Below, piece by piece: positions 9,130-18,550 of a stretch of 64,000 nt of DNA. The translations under genes were made by a program, and so were the position numbers. A model generated the notes under the pieces. That model was given only the letters and a program-made list of their open reading frames with translations, was not told the origin of the DNA and did no database searches. Source of the DNA: Kalmusia sp. IMI 367209 (lineage: Eukaryota; Ascomycota; Dothideomycetes; Pleosporales; Didymosphaeriaceae); contig JAPEUQ010000002.1 of NCBI GenBank assembly GCA_027946365.1, positions 124,001 to 188,000 of the forward strand, in the 5' to 3' direction. The first letter of the stretch is position 1; every line of letters begins with the position of its first letter.

Positions 9130-11208
9130 ATGATGTATCATAACGAGTACTTGATGTGTTGGGTCTACGTGCTTCCTGTCCAGCTGGCGGCCGTGCAGGC
9201 TGCTTTCGAAGACGAAATGTACGGCGGCGAGGGGTTCTACGATTTCTTATGCGCCGAAGAACACAACACCACATTTCGGGCGAATAGCAAGGGCATGCAA
9301 CTTAGATTTTTGCAGAGCGGAATAGCTGAAACTGGAAAGTCTACGATTATGCGAACAATTGCCCAGCCATTTCATCACCATGGTCAACTAGGGGCATGCT
9401 TCTTCTTCAAAGGAGACAAAAGCGATCGCGAAAGCACCACACGTGCCTTGGCTACTATTGCATCGAACTCGGTTGTTTGTCAGCTAGACATGCTACTTGC
9501 AATATTGAAAGCTATTGACAAGGACTCGGCTATACTGGACGGAGGTCTGGATGATGAATCCAAGAAGCATCATCTTGGAAAAGACCAGTTTAGGAAATAC
9601 CAGTTCGAACAAGATCAGTCTTCGAAAAAACAGTTCGAAAAGATGGTCATACATTGGTTTTTGGGATCGAAGCAAGCTCGCCCACAGGAATTGGCGCGTA
9701 TCGTCGTAATGGACGCGCTGGACGAACATAAACAACGTCGGGTCATTCGAACGACCCTTCAGCTGTCTAAATGGATAGACGATATCTGCCCCGTGTCTCT
9801 TCGGGTCGTAGCGCCCAGCCAACTAGAGGTATTCGATCACCTCGAGTTGAATGATATGTCAATCGGAGGATACCATGACTTAGTCTGCAAGATACTAAGA
9901 ACTACGACTGAACACGGCATGGGTCTCATCCTGTTGCATGAGCTTGGTGCGATACAAAAGACATACGTGTTTTCCTCAGTATTACCGTCAATGCGACAGA
10001 TGACGGCTGTGCAGCTACTTATGCAACCATTCCTTTATGCCGCTAAGATATGGCGATATGTTGGCATTAAGGATGAGAACTCAAAGAGTTACCTTGAAGA
10101 ATCTCGAGAGTATAAAGAGAAGTCGACCGTTTCGCAGCTAGAGCAGTTCTGCCTCCCTGTGTTAGATCTGCTATTCGTTGAGCAGAAAGAAGACGAGAAG
10201 GAAACGTGGTTTCACGCGTTCCGAGAACTTATTGGAAGCATCATGGATTCGAAGAGTCTTCAAAATACTACCTCATTTGAATATCTTCTCCAAGTTCTCC
10301 AAGAAGAGTTGGTATACCAATTGGACTATTTGCAATCAGTCTTCAATGTTCCTGATAGCGGGAATGTTCGTATTAAGCTGGCGCATTTATCGGCACGCGA
10401 AGTCCTCACTAAATTTGCAAAAAGGGGCAATTATCCGACATGGGTAGACGAGGAAAGTGCAGACATGGGCCTCGTATCTCACTGCCTGAAGCTTATGTCT
10501 AAATCAACTAGTGTACGACAGAATCTATGGGATAGCTCAGGGTCTGGTATTTTAAGGAATATCATCAACAAGGAAACAAATGATAGTAGTCTATCACTTA
10601 GACTGGAATACATGTGTCAGTTCTGGGACGATCATCTCGAATTGACACAGCAAGGCATCGTTGATGGAGCCACGATGGACCTAATCCTCCAAATGCACCT
10701 TCTCCGATATGTTAGGGTAGCGATACTAGAAAAAGACAAGGCAGAGTTGAACTCCAAGAATTTACATAGACAGACGCTGCAGCTATGGACGACAGAGGAA
10801 AGGACGCAGATCCTCCACGCATTACAAAGGGTAATGAAAACCTGGCCAGCAGATTCACAAGGAACTAGTTCAGTTCAACTTCAGGAGATTGAACAGGCGA
10901 TACTGCAAGCTATCGAATGGACGAACACCAAAGGAAATGAACAAGCAACCTTCAGTACCGGGTATACTTATCTCAATGAAGATGATATTCACGAAGATAC
11001 GTATAAGCTCGTAGAACATGCATATACTAACGATAGTATTGTTCACTCGGGCGAGGAAATCTTCGCAGATTACGAGATTCCTAATCATAAGGATTTCATG
11101 GCCGATCCTGCCCATGATTATTGGACATGGAGTGAGAAAATGGGAAATTGGTGGCACAAAGATGAGAATATGGACGACCTTATTTGGGCGCCGCTTGATT
11201 TCGACTGA
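9130..11208 (+). CDS. NACHT/NLR-type P-loop protein (STAND), divergent and N-terminally short
   Basis: Uninterrupted frame of 692 residues. Walker A is GIAETGKST (about residues 67-75), in the fungal NACHT context '..LNG.AGTGKSTI.RT', with Glu where the central Gly usually lies. LGACFFFKGDKSDR follows, the family's 'LGASFFF...' block. Walker B is IVVMDALDEH. The usual sensor 'TSRPE' is changed to VVAPSQLE. Further on, VRIKLAHLSAREVL and TWVDEESADMGLVSHCLKLM match the conserved winged-helix end of fungal NACHT proteins. The N-terminal effector domain and the CLPGT..ELL block expected before Walker A are missing or scrambled, and there are no WD40, ankyrin or TPR repeats; the last ~100 residues are acidic and Trp-rich. 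Such proteins act in non-self recognition and regulated cell death. Whether this copy still works is uncertain. Confidence 0.75.
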   Translation: MMYHNEYLMCWVYVLPVQLAAVQAAFEDEMYGGEGFYDFLCAEEHNTTFRANSKGMQLRFLQSGIAETGKSTIMRTIAQPFHHHGQLGACFFFKGDKSDRESTTRALATIASNSVVCQLDMLLAILKAIDKDSAILDGGLDDESKKHHLGKDQFRKYQFEQDQSSKKQFEKMVIHWFLGSKQARPQELARIVVMDALDEHKQRRVIRTTLQLSKWIDDICPVSLRVVAPSQLEVFDHLELNDMSIGGYHDLVCKILRTTTEHGMGLILLHELGAIQKTYVFSSVLPSMRQMTAVQLLMQPFLYAAKIWRYVGIKDENSKSYLEESREYKEKSTVSQLEQFCLPVLDLLFVEQKEDEKETWFHAFRELIGSIMDSKSLQNTTSFEYLLQVLQEELVYQLDYLQSVFNVPDSGNVRIKLAHLSAREVLTKFAKRGNYPTWVDEESADMGLVSHCLKLMSKSTSVRQNLWDSSGSGILRNIINKETNDSSLSLRLEYMCQFWDDHLELTQQGIVDGATMDLILQMHLLRYVRVAILEKDKAELNSKNLHRQTLQLWTTEERTQILHALQRVMKTWPADSQGTSSVQLQEIEQAILQAIEWTNTKGNEQATFSTGYTYLNEDDIHEDTYKLVEHAYTNDSIVHSGEEIFADYEIPNHKDFMADPAHDYWTWSEKMGNWWHKDENMDDLIWAPLDFD

Positions 11209-11842
11209 ACAATAAAGGGCCGACATGGCTATTGAGCCTAATGTTGCAGGAAGCGAAAGCTTTCATGGGTGGTTAAAAAAGAAAAAAAAAATTGGAAAAG
11301 AACAATTACCTCAAGAAAAAAAAGTCTTTGTACCCTGAGCGCGAGAGGGACGATGGTAGCTGAATTTGAAGTTATATTGAAGCGGACATTAGATGCCTTG
11401 AATATCAAAACTACGTAAGAAGATACGGAGAATGGCTGTTTGAGGTATAAGTGGGTAGGTATCTGAGAGGTTTGTGAGAGCTGCTCGGGCTTCACCTTTG
11501 GCTTCTTTATTGTAGGCGTAGTATGTGCCCCGGTCAGTATAGAGATATCAATAGTACCTTTCTTAGCCGTCAACCTACACGGATTTTCGCCACTTCAATT
11601 AATTAAAATTTGCGATGATAGTAGCTGAAACTTAAGAACGAACTTATTAAAGTAACCTTGTAGTTATTGCCACCTGGATCAACGAATATGGGACAATTAC
11701 GTGTTAGCTGTTTATAGAAGGGCGAAGCGCGCTGTCATCACTGCGTGGGATTTCCTGTTTTGCAGTCGAAGAGAATGTGAAAGAGAAAACATGATTCCAA
11801 GATTCCACTAACATCGAGTCCTAGTTCTAAGTATCCCCAATC
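11209..11842. other. Intergenic between convergent genes, with A-rich tract
   Basis: Holds the 3' ends of two converging genes. An A-rich tract at 11274-11324 contains three runs of 6-10 A. Nothing else recognised. Confidence 0.4.
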
Positions 11843-14485
11843 TCAATCCCAAATAATCAACTGCCAAATTACTCTCTTCTTCTTGAGCATCTTCATCACC
11901 CCACTAGGCAACATATTCTTATCCACAATACTCAGCGCCCCAAACCTTTGTTTCAGTTCTTCCGCATACAAATGCATGATCCACTTCGCCTCGCTGCTCA
12001 GACTCGCCCACCCAATTTCATGCGAGTGGCTCAGTTCATCGAACCACGGCTTGATCTCGTTTTCAAGCTTAATGCCCTTCACCCAGGGCTCGCGCATGAG
12101 GTCCTGGTACGCTAACTTCAGCTCACGCGAATATGTCTCGCGGCGAGATGTGTATTCTTCGAACGAAAAGAATTTCTCGTCTGGAGATGAGGCCTGTGCG
12201 GCGCTATGGAAGTTAGAATCGAAGCGGCGTCGCTTCTCTTTGTCAGAAAGGGCAGCGAAGGCTTCTTGGGCAGACTTGTAGTTTGCTTTCTCTACCTTGA
12301 GAAACTCTGCGATGCGTTGAAGTGGATCCTGCATTAGCTGGTCCTTTAAAACAAAGAATGGGACGAAGGGGCTTTGTAGGCCGAGTCCACCGAATTCTTC
12401 TGGGAGGAAGAAGAACGAGTCAGGGATGTTCGCGACGTTGAAACGCTGGCGAATCTGTTCGCGAAGGTACTGTGTGACGCTGCCGTTATGGGAATCAAAG
12501 AGTTCGCGCTGCATATCGGCGTAGGTCTTGAGTATCGCGTCAACATGCGCTTGGCCGAAGCAATTGGCCGGCCTGCCAAACGCGTTCTGGAAGAACTTGC
12601 CCATGCAGGCGTTCCAGATCTGTGCCCACCCGATGATGCTACGGCACTCTCCGAGCTGTTTGGACAGTTGGCGAACGTGCGCTGAAACTTGCTTCTGGTC
12701 AAGTGTCCAGTCGCCTGTGTCGGAGAGCTGCAGCATTCCCATACATACTGGGCCGGGCGGAAACCTGGCAGCGACACCCATGTCTTTGTCCTTCTGAGAG
12801 ATATATACGGACCCCGTCTTCTTTGTGTTGATGTCCAAGCCGAGCACCTTCACAAAGCCCTGGATGGTTTCCCAAGCATGAGCACATGTCGACGGTTGGC
12901 CAGAAAGCCAAAGGTCATCATGGAAACGAATTAGAGTAGTATCGGAGAGACGATTGACAGCAACGTCCATACAAAACAAAACACTCTCACCAAAGAGTTT
13001 CTCGAACGCATCAGTGATGGGGATTCCTCGTTTGCGCGTCCGCACATCTTGGCCTGGTGTCGAATCCATCCGTAGAGGTGCCTCTGCGAACTTCTTGAAG
13101 AATGCCATCCAATCCTCTGGCATGCCCCAGAAACGTAGCACAGCATATAGCGTTGAGTGAGGTAAGCCAGTCGCATACCATTGTAGGTCAGATTGTACCA
13201 CCGCGACGTCTCCGTGCAATGCTCGTCTAATGATAACGTTGGTAGCGATTTGTTGAAGAAGTAGTTGGCGAATACCATGACCACTTTTTCGTTTCTCATC
13301 CGTCTCTGGATCTTCGCCGTAAGGATCCGATCCATGATGGAGTGAATCAGGCAGAGAAGATAGGAAAAATTCCTGACGGAAGGTATTCAACTGTGCGGCC
13401 TCGACTCCCTGGTTTGAGGACGTATACTCGCCGGTGAAATATATTCGACGAGATTCTTCATGACTAGATGTCTTTTCTGATGTTCTCCAAAACTTGTCAT
13501 CGTACGCGAGTTGCTTAAATAAACTTTTGAGTTGGATGCTCCAAGAAATTGCGATGTAGTGCAGGAAAATAGCTTGCAAGATATCCTGATCCATCATGAT
13601 TCGATACTTCCCATTGGCCTGCCGCCGCGGCTCGTAATATATTCCCTCCTCCGCCTCCCATGACCAATTGTCCAGGTCTTGAAAGCGTAGGTTTAACACA
13701 TCAGCTATCTCAGCAAGCACCACGTTATTTGTTGAGAACTCTGACAGGGTTGATTTTGCGTCGTCGTTGAGGAGGTCATTGGTGAGGAGGGCTTTGATGC
13801 AATCCTTGATAATGGCTGGATCGAATGGACTCGTGCGTTTCTTGAGCCCAACAGAGAATTCCGCAACGTTCGTACGAACGTGACTTAGTAAGCTTTCCGC
13901 GTAGTCATCGCTGAATAACGAGCTTAGATACGCGTCGATTTCGACTTTGTCTGTTTCTAGTGGGGTGAAGGCGACGCTGCTGAATTTGTCTTTGAGGTTT
14001 TGTAAGTTGTACTTTTGGACATGCTCAAATGATCCATCGAGCTCTTCTACTTTGCGCTCCGATTCAACGATGGGTTTGCTATCAGTAGATGTCCACTCCT
14101 CAAGCAGACGATAGTACAGATTCGCGAAGTCGAAACGCTCGGTCTCCTGATCAAGCTTCTCGCGCAACTTGACTTCGAAGCGATGCAATATGTTCTCCGA
14201 GACCGAAGGATCACAGCGAGACTGTTCCAAGTAACGAGTCATGTTCTTGACGGAGCTGACTTGGCTATTATCGACGTACCGAATCCCTTTGTTACTGAAT
14301 GAAAGGTCTCCGAAACCCGATAACAAAACCTCAAGTCTCGCATGCTGATCGAGAGAGGCGTCGACAGCTTGAAGCAATTTGGTCTTGCGGGCTTCGAAGG
14401 TCTTTCTGCGCTTGTCCTGTTCACGCTTTTTGGTGGTAGTGATGGACTGGAGTGTCTGGGACAGGAAGCTGGACTCGCTCGCCAT
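11843..14485 (-). CDS. rvt: Domesticated single-copy reverse transcriptase (rvt family)
   Basis: An 880-residue protein in one uninterrupted exon. The N-terminal ~300 residues are charged, helical and coiled-coil-like (KKREQDKRRKTFEARKTK). The RT core shows motif A at VAVVQSDLQWYATGLPH (Asp433), a B-like block RKRGIPITDAFEKLFGE (~486-500), the catalytic IRFHDDLWL (HDD, 522-524) and a D-like LGLDINTKKTG (548-557). All three catalytic aspartates are present. A long insert precedes motif A (about 350-400), as known for rvt. There is no endonuclease, RNase H, integrase, gag or flanking repeat, so this is not a retrotransposon. rvt genes are cellular RT-related genes found in fungi, rotifers and some other lineages, able to polymerise nucleotides in vitro; the biological role is unsettled. 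It is divergent from the F-box gene at 15061. A telomerase or group II intron RT is less likely: no TEN/TRBD or maturase domain. Confidence 0.85.
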   Translation of the reverse strand: MASESSFLSQTLQSITTTKKREQDKRRKTFEARKTKLLQAVDASLDQHARLEVLLSGFGDLSFSNKGIRYVDNSQVSSVKNMTRYLEQSRCDPSVSENILHRFEVKLREKLDQETERFDFANLYYRLLEEWTSTDSKPIVESERKVEELDGSFEHVQKYNLQNLKDKFSSVAFTPLETDKVEIDAYLSSLFSDDYAESLLSHVRTNVAEFSVGLKKRTSPFDPAIIKDCIKALLTNDLLNDDAKSTLSEFSTNNVVLAEIADVLNLRFQDLDNWSWEAEEGIYYEPRRQANGKYRIMMDQDILQAIFLHYIAISWSIQLKSLFKQLAYDDKFWRTSEKTSSHEESRRIYFTGEYTSSNQGVEAAQLNTFRQEFFLSSLPDSLHHGSDPYGEDPETDEKRKSGHGIRQLLLQQIATNVIIRRALHGDVAVVQSDLQWYATGLPHSTLYAVLRFWGMPEDWMAFFKKFAEAPLRMDSTPGQDVRTRKRGIPITDAFEKLFGESVLFCMDVAVNRLSDTTLIRFHDDLWLSGQPSTCAHAWETIQGFVKVLGLDINTKKTGSVYISQKDKDMGVAARFPPGPVCMGMLQLSDTGDWTLDQKQVSAHVRQLSKQLGECRSIIGWAQIWNACMGKFFQNAFGRPANCFGQAHVDAILKTYADMQRELFDSHNGSVTQYLREQIRQRFNVANIPDSFFFLPEEFGGLGLQSPFVPFFVLKDQLMQDPLQRIAEFLKVEKANYKSAQEAFAALSDKEKRRRFDSNFHSAAQASSPDEKFFSFEEYTSRRETYSRELKLAYQDLMREPWVKGIKLENEIKPWFDELSHSHEIGWASLSSEAKWIMHLYAEELKQRFGALSIVDKNMLPSGVMKMLKKKRVIWQLIIWD

Positions 14486-15060
14486 GGTGAAATCAGTGTG
14501 TGGTTATTGAAATTGGATGAGTAGACTGGACAAAACACGGTATAGAATCTCAAGCTACACGAAAGGAACGCGTTGGCACGGGATTTGCGTGGCTTAAAAA
14601 GTCTGAACCGGTCAAAGTACAAGGCAACAGTGATGCCTGAGGCACAGTAGATACATGGCGAAGCATTTTCCACGACTGTTGCCTTGGTAGTGCTTACGGC
14701 AAAACACACATTCGGTGGGGATGTAGGACGATGGGTGGACGAACGAGACGAAAGCATCTTGGAACCTAAACGACCTAGTTAGCTCTAAAGTGGCTAGCTT
14801 CCGGCCCCGCAAAAATCGAATTCCGCCCCGTCTTACCCATGCTTTGTTCTACCATTGTATGTGCGCTTGAAATGCGATGACCGGGACAATAGCCAGTGCT
14901 ATTGCCCGATCTGGGTGCGGCGGGTGTTGTTCCAGCATTGGAAAATCACGTGAGTGCGCGCTTGCGTCATTCGGCGCGGGGCAGGATCATCCGTGACAAT
15001 ACGAAGCCCCATTCCATTACTCTTCAGCCTCACAGATTCAACATTGCGCACGTCTTAACC
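14486..15060. other. Divergent promoter region between rvt and F-box gene
   Basis: About 575 bp shared upstream region. An open frame continues from 14896 into the F-box gene but has no F-box-like content before 15061. Contains the near-palindromic CAATAGCCAGTGCTATTG at about 14887-14904. Confidence 0.4.
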
Positions 15061-16746
15061 ATGATCCCGAGTATGGAGCAGCCGCTGACGCCGGCCATGT
15101 ATCGGCTTCCACCTGAGCTACTGTTGCAGATCGCCCGCAATCTGTGTCCCCGCGAGCCTGCCTACAAATTAGTATGTTTCATACGCCAGCAGCCGCTGGT
15201 GCATTGTTCGAGCGTTTCTGCTAACACGAGCCAGGTACACCTCCGCAATTTATGCCAGGTCTCGAAGAAGCTATGTCTTATAGCTCAAGAGGAATTCTAC
15301 GCAAACGCCATCCTCCCCATCTCTTGCGGCTGCCACCCAACCGTCAATGCCGCTCTCCAGCTGTTGCGTACACTCCTCGAACGTCCTGCACTAGCACGTA
15401 ACGTTAAAGTACTCCGGTTGACAGTTGTCCGGCGCAGCATCAGCACGCTCTACTGTGAAAAACGCCACCAGCGGCCCTTTGATTTTCCTACCTTTCGCGA
15501 ATTATGCCTAGCTAAGTTGACCACACTCGGTTATGGCGCAGGACATCCGTGGTGGGCTTCGTTGCAGCACGACGTCGAGTCCGCCTATGCTGGCCTACTA
15601 CTTTGCGTACTCCCTAACCTACAAGACCTACAATGCACAATCAGGGAACTCCATCGAGGCTGCAATGTTATGAATTCATTCTCGGCATTATACGGCACCT
15701 GCGATCCACCCGCCGCCCTAGCGGTCACACTCAAGAAGACGCTCCAGGCATTATGCACGCCCGACACAAATTTCTTGCGAACCATGCACTTCGAGAATTT
15801 AAACGTCTTGAGACTCCCGTCCATATCTATCCTTACTTTGCTGGAACTAAATGGTCCAAACACCTTCTGGGGCACGGCACAGTTATCAGAATTATATGTC
15901 GGTTTGCCTATCAGAATCATGGACAAAGATTCCATGCACGAATTTGAGGTTTGCTTCCGCGATCTTCTCAATGCACTCGGCTGCCGAACACTGTCCATTC
16001 TCAAGCTCAGGCTTTTCAACGAGGGGTACTGCGTCGTTCAAGATCCAGGCCTTGACGTTCAATATTTTGTCAATCAGCTCTCTTTTGTTGAGCGTACGCT
16101 AAAGATTCTAGAGATTGAGTTGAACCCAGATGAGGGTCCACAAGAATGGGAGTGGATACTTTCCCACTGCGAGAATCCGGTGTCCTCGCTCATGAACTTT
16201 GCGCACATGGAATCTCTCACAATCCCTCAAGGATTTCTTTTCGAGGAAGAAGTGTTGGTCAAGACATTATCTCTACAGATTCTTCCAAAGAAGCTCCAGT
16301 GTTTCACGGTAGATTCGCCCACTAAAGAATTCCTTACATTCGCGGAGGGGATCTTGAAATCACCAGATGACTTCCACGACCTACGCAAGATTATTCTTCG
16401 TTGTCGAGATGGCCCCACCCGTGCACTCTCAACCTTCTCAAAGATCCCCGACCCTCTGTGGCAGGCACTCTTCGTGAAATGCGGGATCCGAAGCTACGCC
16501 TACGATGTAGATACCAAGAAGTTGAAACGGCTTGGACATTATGATGATGTGCTGAGCATCGACGGTGAGGACTTTTGGGAGGATACTAGCGACGATATCA
16601 GCAGTGAAGATGATGACCATGATGACGAGATGGAAGATAATAATAATGAAGATTCCGACGATTACGACAGTTCCATGCCAGATTTGGAAGCTGTCATTAT
16701 GCAGGCGAACAATCAGCTTGGAACGATCGTGGATGATATGGAATAG
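15061..16746 (+). CDS. F-box protein with acidic C-terminus
   Basis: Start chosen at MIPSMEQPLTP; the frame is open up to 14896 but the extra residues look like leader. An intron at 15172-15234 (GTATGT, branch GCTAACAC, CCAG; 63 nt, a multiple of three with no stop) is very likely. Removing it gives an unbroken F-box: RLPPELLLQIARNLCP, then AYKLVHLRNLCQVSKK. Because it is in frame, retention would add 21 residues inside the F-box. The body is a long leucine-rich region of unknown substrate specificity. The last ~60 residues are strongly acidic (DISSEDDDHDDEMEDNNN...). F-box proteins bind Skp1 and recruit targets to SCF ubiquitin ligases. About 540 residues after splicing. Confidence 0.7.
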   Translation: MIPSMEQPLTPAMYRLPPELLLQIARNLCPREPAYKLVCFIRQQPLVHCSSVSANTSQVHLRNLCQVSKKLCLIAQEEFYANAILPISCGCHPTVNAALQLLRTLLERPALARNVKVLRLTVVRRSISTLYCEKRHQRPFDFPTFRELCLAKLTTLGYGAGHPWWASLQHDVESAYAGLLLCVLPNLQDLQCTIRELHRGCNVMNSFSALYGTCDPPAALAVTLKKTLQALCTPDTNFLRTMHFENLNVLRLPSISILTLLELNGPNTFWGTAQLSELYVGLPIRIMDKDSMHEFEVCFRDLLNALGCRTLSILKLRLFNEGYCVVQDPGLDVQYFVNQLSFVERTLKILEIELNPDEGPQEWEWILSHCENPVSSLMNFAHMESLTIPQGFLFEEEVLVKTLSLQILPKKLQCFTVDSPTKEFLTFAEGILKSPDDFHDLRKIILRCRDGPTRALSTFSKIPDPLWQALFVKCGIRSYAYDVDTKKLKRLGHYDDVLSIDGEDFWEDTSDDISSEDDDHDDEMEDNNNEDSDDYDSSMPDLEAVIMQANNQLGTIVDDME

Positions 16747-18550
16747 AGATGCACTAGCTGGCTGACACAAGGCATGTGTAAACATTGAGTTAAGGCTTCT
16801 AACCAAGAGTCACGTTACGATGATTTATTCTTTGGCTTATATCTTGGAGAATGCCCGGGTCTGTAATGCGCATGACCATGGACCGCTTACTCTGATTTTC
16901 CGTTCACGCAAAACGTCCTTATCCTACCACTCGCGGCGATATGATAGACAATTGGCTCATCCAAGATCATTTTGAAGTTGGCAGCGTCTGGGAAAAAAAT
17001 TCATGTTGCGACCTGACCTTTTCACATGGCAACATGATGCAGATTTTCTCACGTCCAGTCACGGGCCAGCGGTTCAGCTCAGGCAGGCTACGCTGACACG
17101 ACATGGTCATTGGCTTTACGCCACCGTTTGGCCCACTGATGCAGGCTTCCCTAGCTTATCAAAGCTTGTGATGTCTTATCTGCAAGATCGCGACATGGTC
17201 ACTCTTTTCATGAGGCAGGTGTCACGAGCGAGCTGGAAAGCTGGAAGACGTACAAGTCGTGTGCGCTTAGAATCATCAGCTCTCACGTCATCAGATGCAG
17301 ATCAAGCAGAGTCGGAGAAGCTCAAGCAAGCAGTGATCTAGAGATTCATGCGAAGAGTAGATTGATGCGATCTCGTTAGGAGCCGCCCTGAGGAACTAAC
17401 GAAAACTTGTTCCTGCCGTAGCTTCCGAGACTAGGAACTAGTAACATTGGTACTCCTGTTAGTCGACACCGAGTTCATGTCAATCGCTCGCCTGAAAGAT
17501 TGTGAGCCGCGACATGCATCTCCCTAGATCCACCGTCGACTTCTTGCAATTCGAATGATGCGCTCAGATGATGCTGAGCGTCCAGGAGGACACGAGAAAG
17601 AATGAGCTAGAGCTCCATCCTCGTATTCCAAGTCTCAGAAGGCAGTGCGAAGCGGGCGATCGCTGCAGCCGGGTTCAACGCACATGCAGTGCCCCAAAGT
17701 TCAACGACTCGTTCGCATGTGCAAGAAATCATGCGATATCACAACTCTATGTCGTGTAGACTCAAGCACACCGCTGCGCACTACACGGTACGGTTCCAGT
17801 TAGCAACCCCTGTCGACCGTAAACCAGACCACCGGACGATCCTCCGCCTATCTACATTTGCAAAATGCACTACTCGTACTATTTTTGACATGAATCTTGA
17901 TCCAAATTACCTTCCACTCCAAGTAAATATTCGGTGTAGTATAGCCCTCCAATTTTATCGCTCGCCTGCCCAAACCCCCTGTGGCCAATTGTGGCCAATC
18001 ACGCATCACCCGTATTCGCACCACACGCGTGACACGGCGCCACGCTCGGGTTCGTCGCCGCCTAGTCTACTTCCACCCCACTTCACGCCCCTCACTACCA
18101 AGAACTAACTTTCCACGCGAATATCTAGACCTGCAAGATATATTGATTCTGTCGTATCTTGCAAATCGATGCACGCGCGACGTGGACGCCGCATGCAAGT
18201 CAGACGACAGAACCGGGCATTTGGGCGCTCGAGAAGCGGATAGGACGGCCTGGGCACGGCCCCAGTCAGTTTTCTGGAAGCACACAGGAGTGGGTAGGGG
18301 TAAGGGGGGAAGCTCGAGTTTGCGGTGTGAGAAGGAGAAGGCGACGGCTGAGGTGGGATGGGTTGCCTGGATACGATGAGAGCGATCAGCTGCTGGACTA
18401 GGTCCCGCGACTTTTTTCGCGGCTTCGGCGACGCGGGTCCGAATTTACGTCCATGATGGAGAAGCTTAAGATGGAGGCGTTGGGACGGTGTATTTTGCTT
18501 GTTCTTCCCTTGAGCACTTTTAATTGTTAGCCTCAGAGCCTTCATTCACT
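16747..18550. other. Long upstream region of the galactose oxidase gene
   Basis: 1.8 kb with only short, composition-poor open frames (for example 17003-17341), which I do not regard as genes. It contains the doubled CCAAT element noted separately and pyrimidine-rich stretches nearer the ATG. No RNA gene seen. Confidence 0.45.
17981..17999 (+). promoter_or_regulatory. Tandem CCAAT boxes
   Basis: GTGGCCAAT occurs twice, exactly 10 bp apart, about 550 bp upstream of the galactose oxidase start. CCAAT is the binding core of the fungal Hap/NF-Y complex. The spacing of one helical turn is suggestive, but function is inferred. Confidence 0.35.

Noticed and set aside
11843..14485. Retrotransposon
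   Set aside because: No endonuclease, RNase H, integrase, gag, LTR or poly-A/target-site duplication; single intact exon fits rvt.
17003..17341. 112-codon open frame upstream of the galactose oxidase
   Set aside because: No domain, poor start context, isolated; expected by chance in 1.8 kb.
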